The position numbers and the translations under genes are program-made. From NCBI GenBank assembly GCA_041661865.1, contig JBAZTO010000012.1, positions 1-64,000 of the forward strand: DNA of 64,000 bases, read 5' to 3'. The notes below the pieces were generated by a model. That model was not told the origin of the DNA. It saw only the letters and a program-made list of their open reading frames with translations, and did not search any database. Origin of the DNA: JBAZTO01 sp041661865. Lineage in GTDB: Bacteria > Planctomycetota > Phycisphaerae > SM23-33. Shown here one piece after another: positions 63,030 to 64,000 of this stretch; within the stretch, counting starts at the first letter, position 1; every line of letters starts with the position of its first letter.

Positions 63030-64000
63030 CTAGCAGCCCTCCCCGACTGCGGCCTTACGCTTGCCGAACATGCGGCCGAAGGTGTCGCGCTCAAGATCCT
63101 CGAAGAACATGCATCGGCCCGTCTCGCCCCGCAGGCGACGAACCTCGCGGATGCCCATCGCGCCGAGCATCTCGAGGAGTTGCGAATGCCAGGCGGCCAG
63201 GAGGTTGACGATGCGGCCGGCGGCGAATTCGGGGTCCACCGCCGCCAGGTCGACCGGGCACCTCTGGCCGCGGTCGCACTCCAGGCACAACCGGCACTCC
63301 AGCGCCAGCACCTGCGGCGCGTCGATGGCCACCATGTCGGCCCCGCAGATGATGGCCTTGGCCAGGTGCTCGGCCAGGGCAATGCCTCCGCAGGCCACCA
63401 GCGTCACCTGATCGCGCAGGCCACAGTGAACCAAGTCGCGATGAACCTCCCGCAGAACGTCCCGCATGTGTCGTGGCTCGGGGCTGGATTGCTCGCGCCC
63501 GTGCATGTCGAAGGACAGGGCAACCACTTCGACGCCCAACTTGACCAGTTCCCTCACGCGATCCTTGCTCCGCGGCGTGGCCGGCAAGCGAACCGCCACG
63601 ATCCGCTCGCTCCGCCCTGCCTTCAGGGCCGACTGGACAGAGGCGATCTCCGGCGAGTCGCTCACCATCACCAGCGGCGAAGCGTCCAGGCCTGCCGGCA
63701 GGCCCGCCTCGCCCAGCAGGGGCACAAGGCTCTCGGGCGCAACACCGAAATCTTCCGGTATCGAATCGGCCCGGACGACTGACAGCAGCCCTAACTTGCC
63801 GGCGGCGATCGCCGCGGCCTTGACGACCACCGGATGCGCCCAACGGGCGGGCAGAATGTCGAACATAACCGGCATGGGCGTCTGGAGCAGCCAGGGCGGC
63901 GTGACGTCCAGTTCGTCGCCTTTGAACGCCAGGTGCGGCATCTTGCGGCCGATATCGACGCCGGTATTGATGTACTCTCGCCCGTGGATACCGTCACGCG
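63030..64000 (-). CDS. Glutamate synthase-related FMN-barrel protein (partial, start beyond window)
   Basis: The frame is open to the window edge; the last 60 bases still encode family-like sequence (GREYINTGVDIGRKM). The visible part reads LVACGGIALAEHLAKAIICGADMVAIDAP and ends with the cluster-like CRLCLECDRGQRC, equivalent to the 3Fe-4S region of the FMN protein downstream. It is a shorter, divergent paralogue of that FMN protein without a ferredoxin domain in the visible part. It may form a heteromer with it. One base separates its stop from the next start. Confidence 0.8.
   Translation of the reverse strand, partial: RDGIHGREYINTGVDIGRKMPHLAFKGDELDVTPPWLLQTPMPVMFDILPARWAHPVVVKAAAIAAGKLGLLSVVRADSIPEDFGVAPESLVPLLGEAGLPAGLDASPLVMVSDSPEIASVQSALKAGRSERIVAVRLPATPRSKDRVRELVKLGVEVVALSFDMHGREQSSPEPRHMRDVLREVHRDLVHCGLRDQVTLVACGGIALAEHLAKAIICGADMVAIDAPQVLALECRLCLECDRGQRCPVDLAAVDPEFAAGRIVNLLAAWHSQLLEMLGAMGIREVRRLRGETGRCMFFEDLERDTFGRMFGKRKAAVGEGC

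Noticed and set aside
60311..63208. 965-codon open frame on the + strand opposite the glutamate synthase genes
   Set aside because: It is antisense to two genes with clear motifs (GATase Cys, FMN barrel), shows no domain and arises from GC-rich third-codon bias.

Overview
The window is a GC-rich bacterial chromosome segment. It most resembles an anaerobic or facultatively anaerobic member of the Planctomycetota (Phycisphaerae-like) or a neighbouring lineage. That assignment is an inference from three things: long multi-PAS hybrid kinases with Cys-rich GAF/PAS domains, Hdr/Mvh/Flox-type flavin-iron-sulfur redox proteins, and several hairpin repeat families of the kind common in those genomes. 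No rRNA, tRNA, CRISPR array or intact transposon was seen.

Region 1 (1-4.4 kb) has a REP-like hairpin array, then a MarR regulator with a near-consensus promoter translationally coupled to an ABC exporter, then a strong intrinsic terminator and an MFS-like permease.

Region 2 (4.5-21.1 kb) is a signal-transduction island. It holds an HTH-receiver protein and a + strand run of receiver, receiver-HD-GYP, a 1562-residue hybrid kinase, receiver-GGDEF, a membrane kinase, an Rcp1-type receiver, receiver-PAS-GGDEF and a second hybrid kinase. A convergent receiver plus FliA-type sigma factor closes it. Both c-di-GMP synthesis and breakdown are encoded. Internal duplication is visible: a segment covering a gene end, leader and gene start occurs twice, and two PAS domains are duplicated at DNA level.

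Region 3 (21.6-42.4 kb) is an exopolysaccharide/O-antigen locus. It contains two DegT aminotransferases, two monotopic phosphoglycosyl transferases, an ATP-grasp ligase, several glycosyltransferases (one frameshifted), a GT10 fucosyltransferase-like enzyme, two hexapeptide acyltransferases, a flippase, an O-antigen-ligase/polymerase-like protein, an FkbM methyltransferase, UDP-glucose dehydrogenase and the complete GDP-fucose pair gmd/fcl. Two near-identical promoters drive two of its + strand units.

Region 4 (42.8-64 kb, all minus strand) is a tightly packed, probably single operon. It joins glutamate synthase modules to NuoE/NuoF-type NADH modules, two large HdrA proteins, two MvhD proteins, HdrC, MetV and a FloxA/B/C-like set, and ends in NADP-type glutamate dehydrogenase. 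The arrangement suggests flavin-based electron bifurcation or confurcation between NAD(P)H, ferredoxin and another acceptor, wired to ammonia assimilation. The most unusual point is that one HdrA module is split: its FAD-binding N-terminal part is fused to NuoE, while the remainder is fused to a NuoG-like 2Fe-2S domain and to a second complete HdrA. The three larger intergenic gaps of this operon each hold a different inverted repeat.
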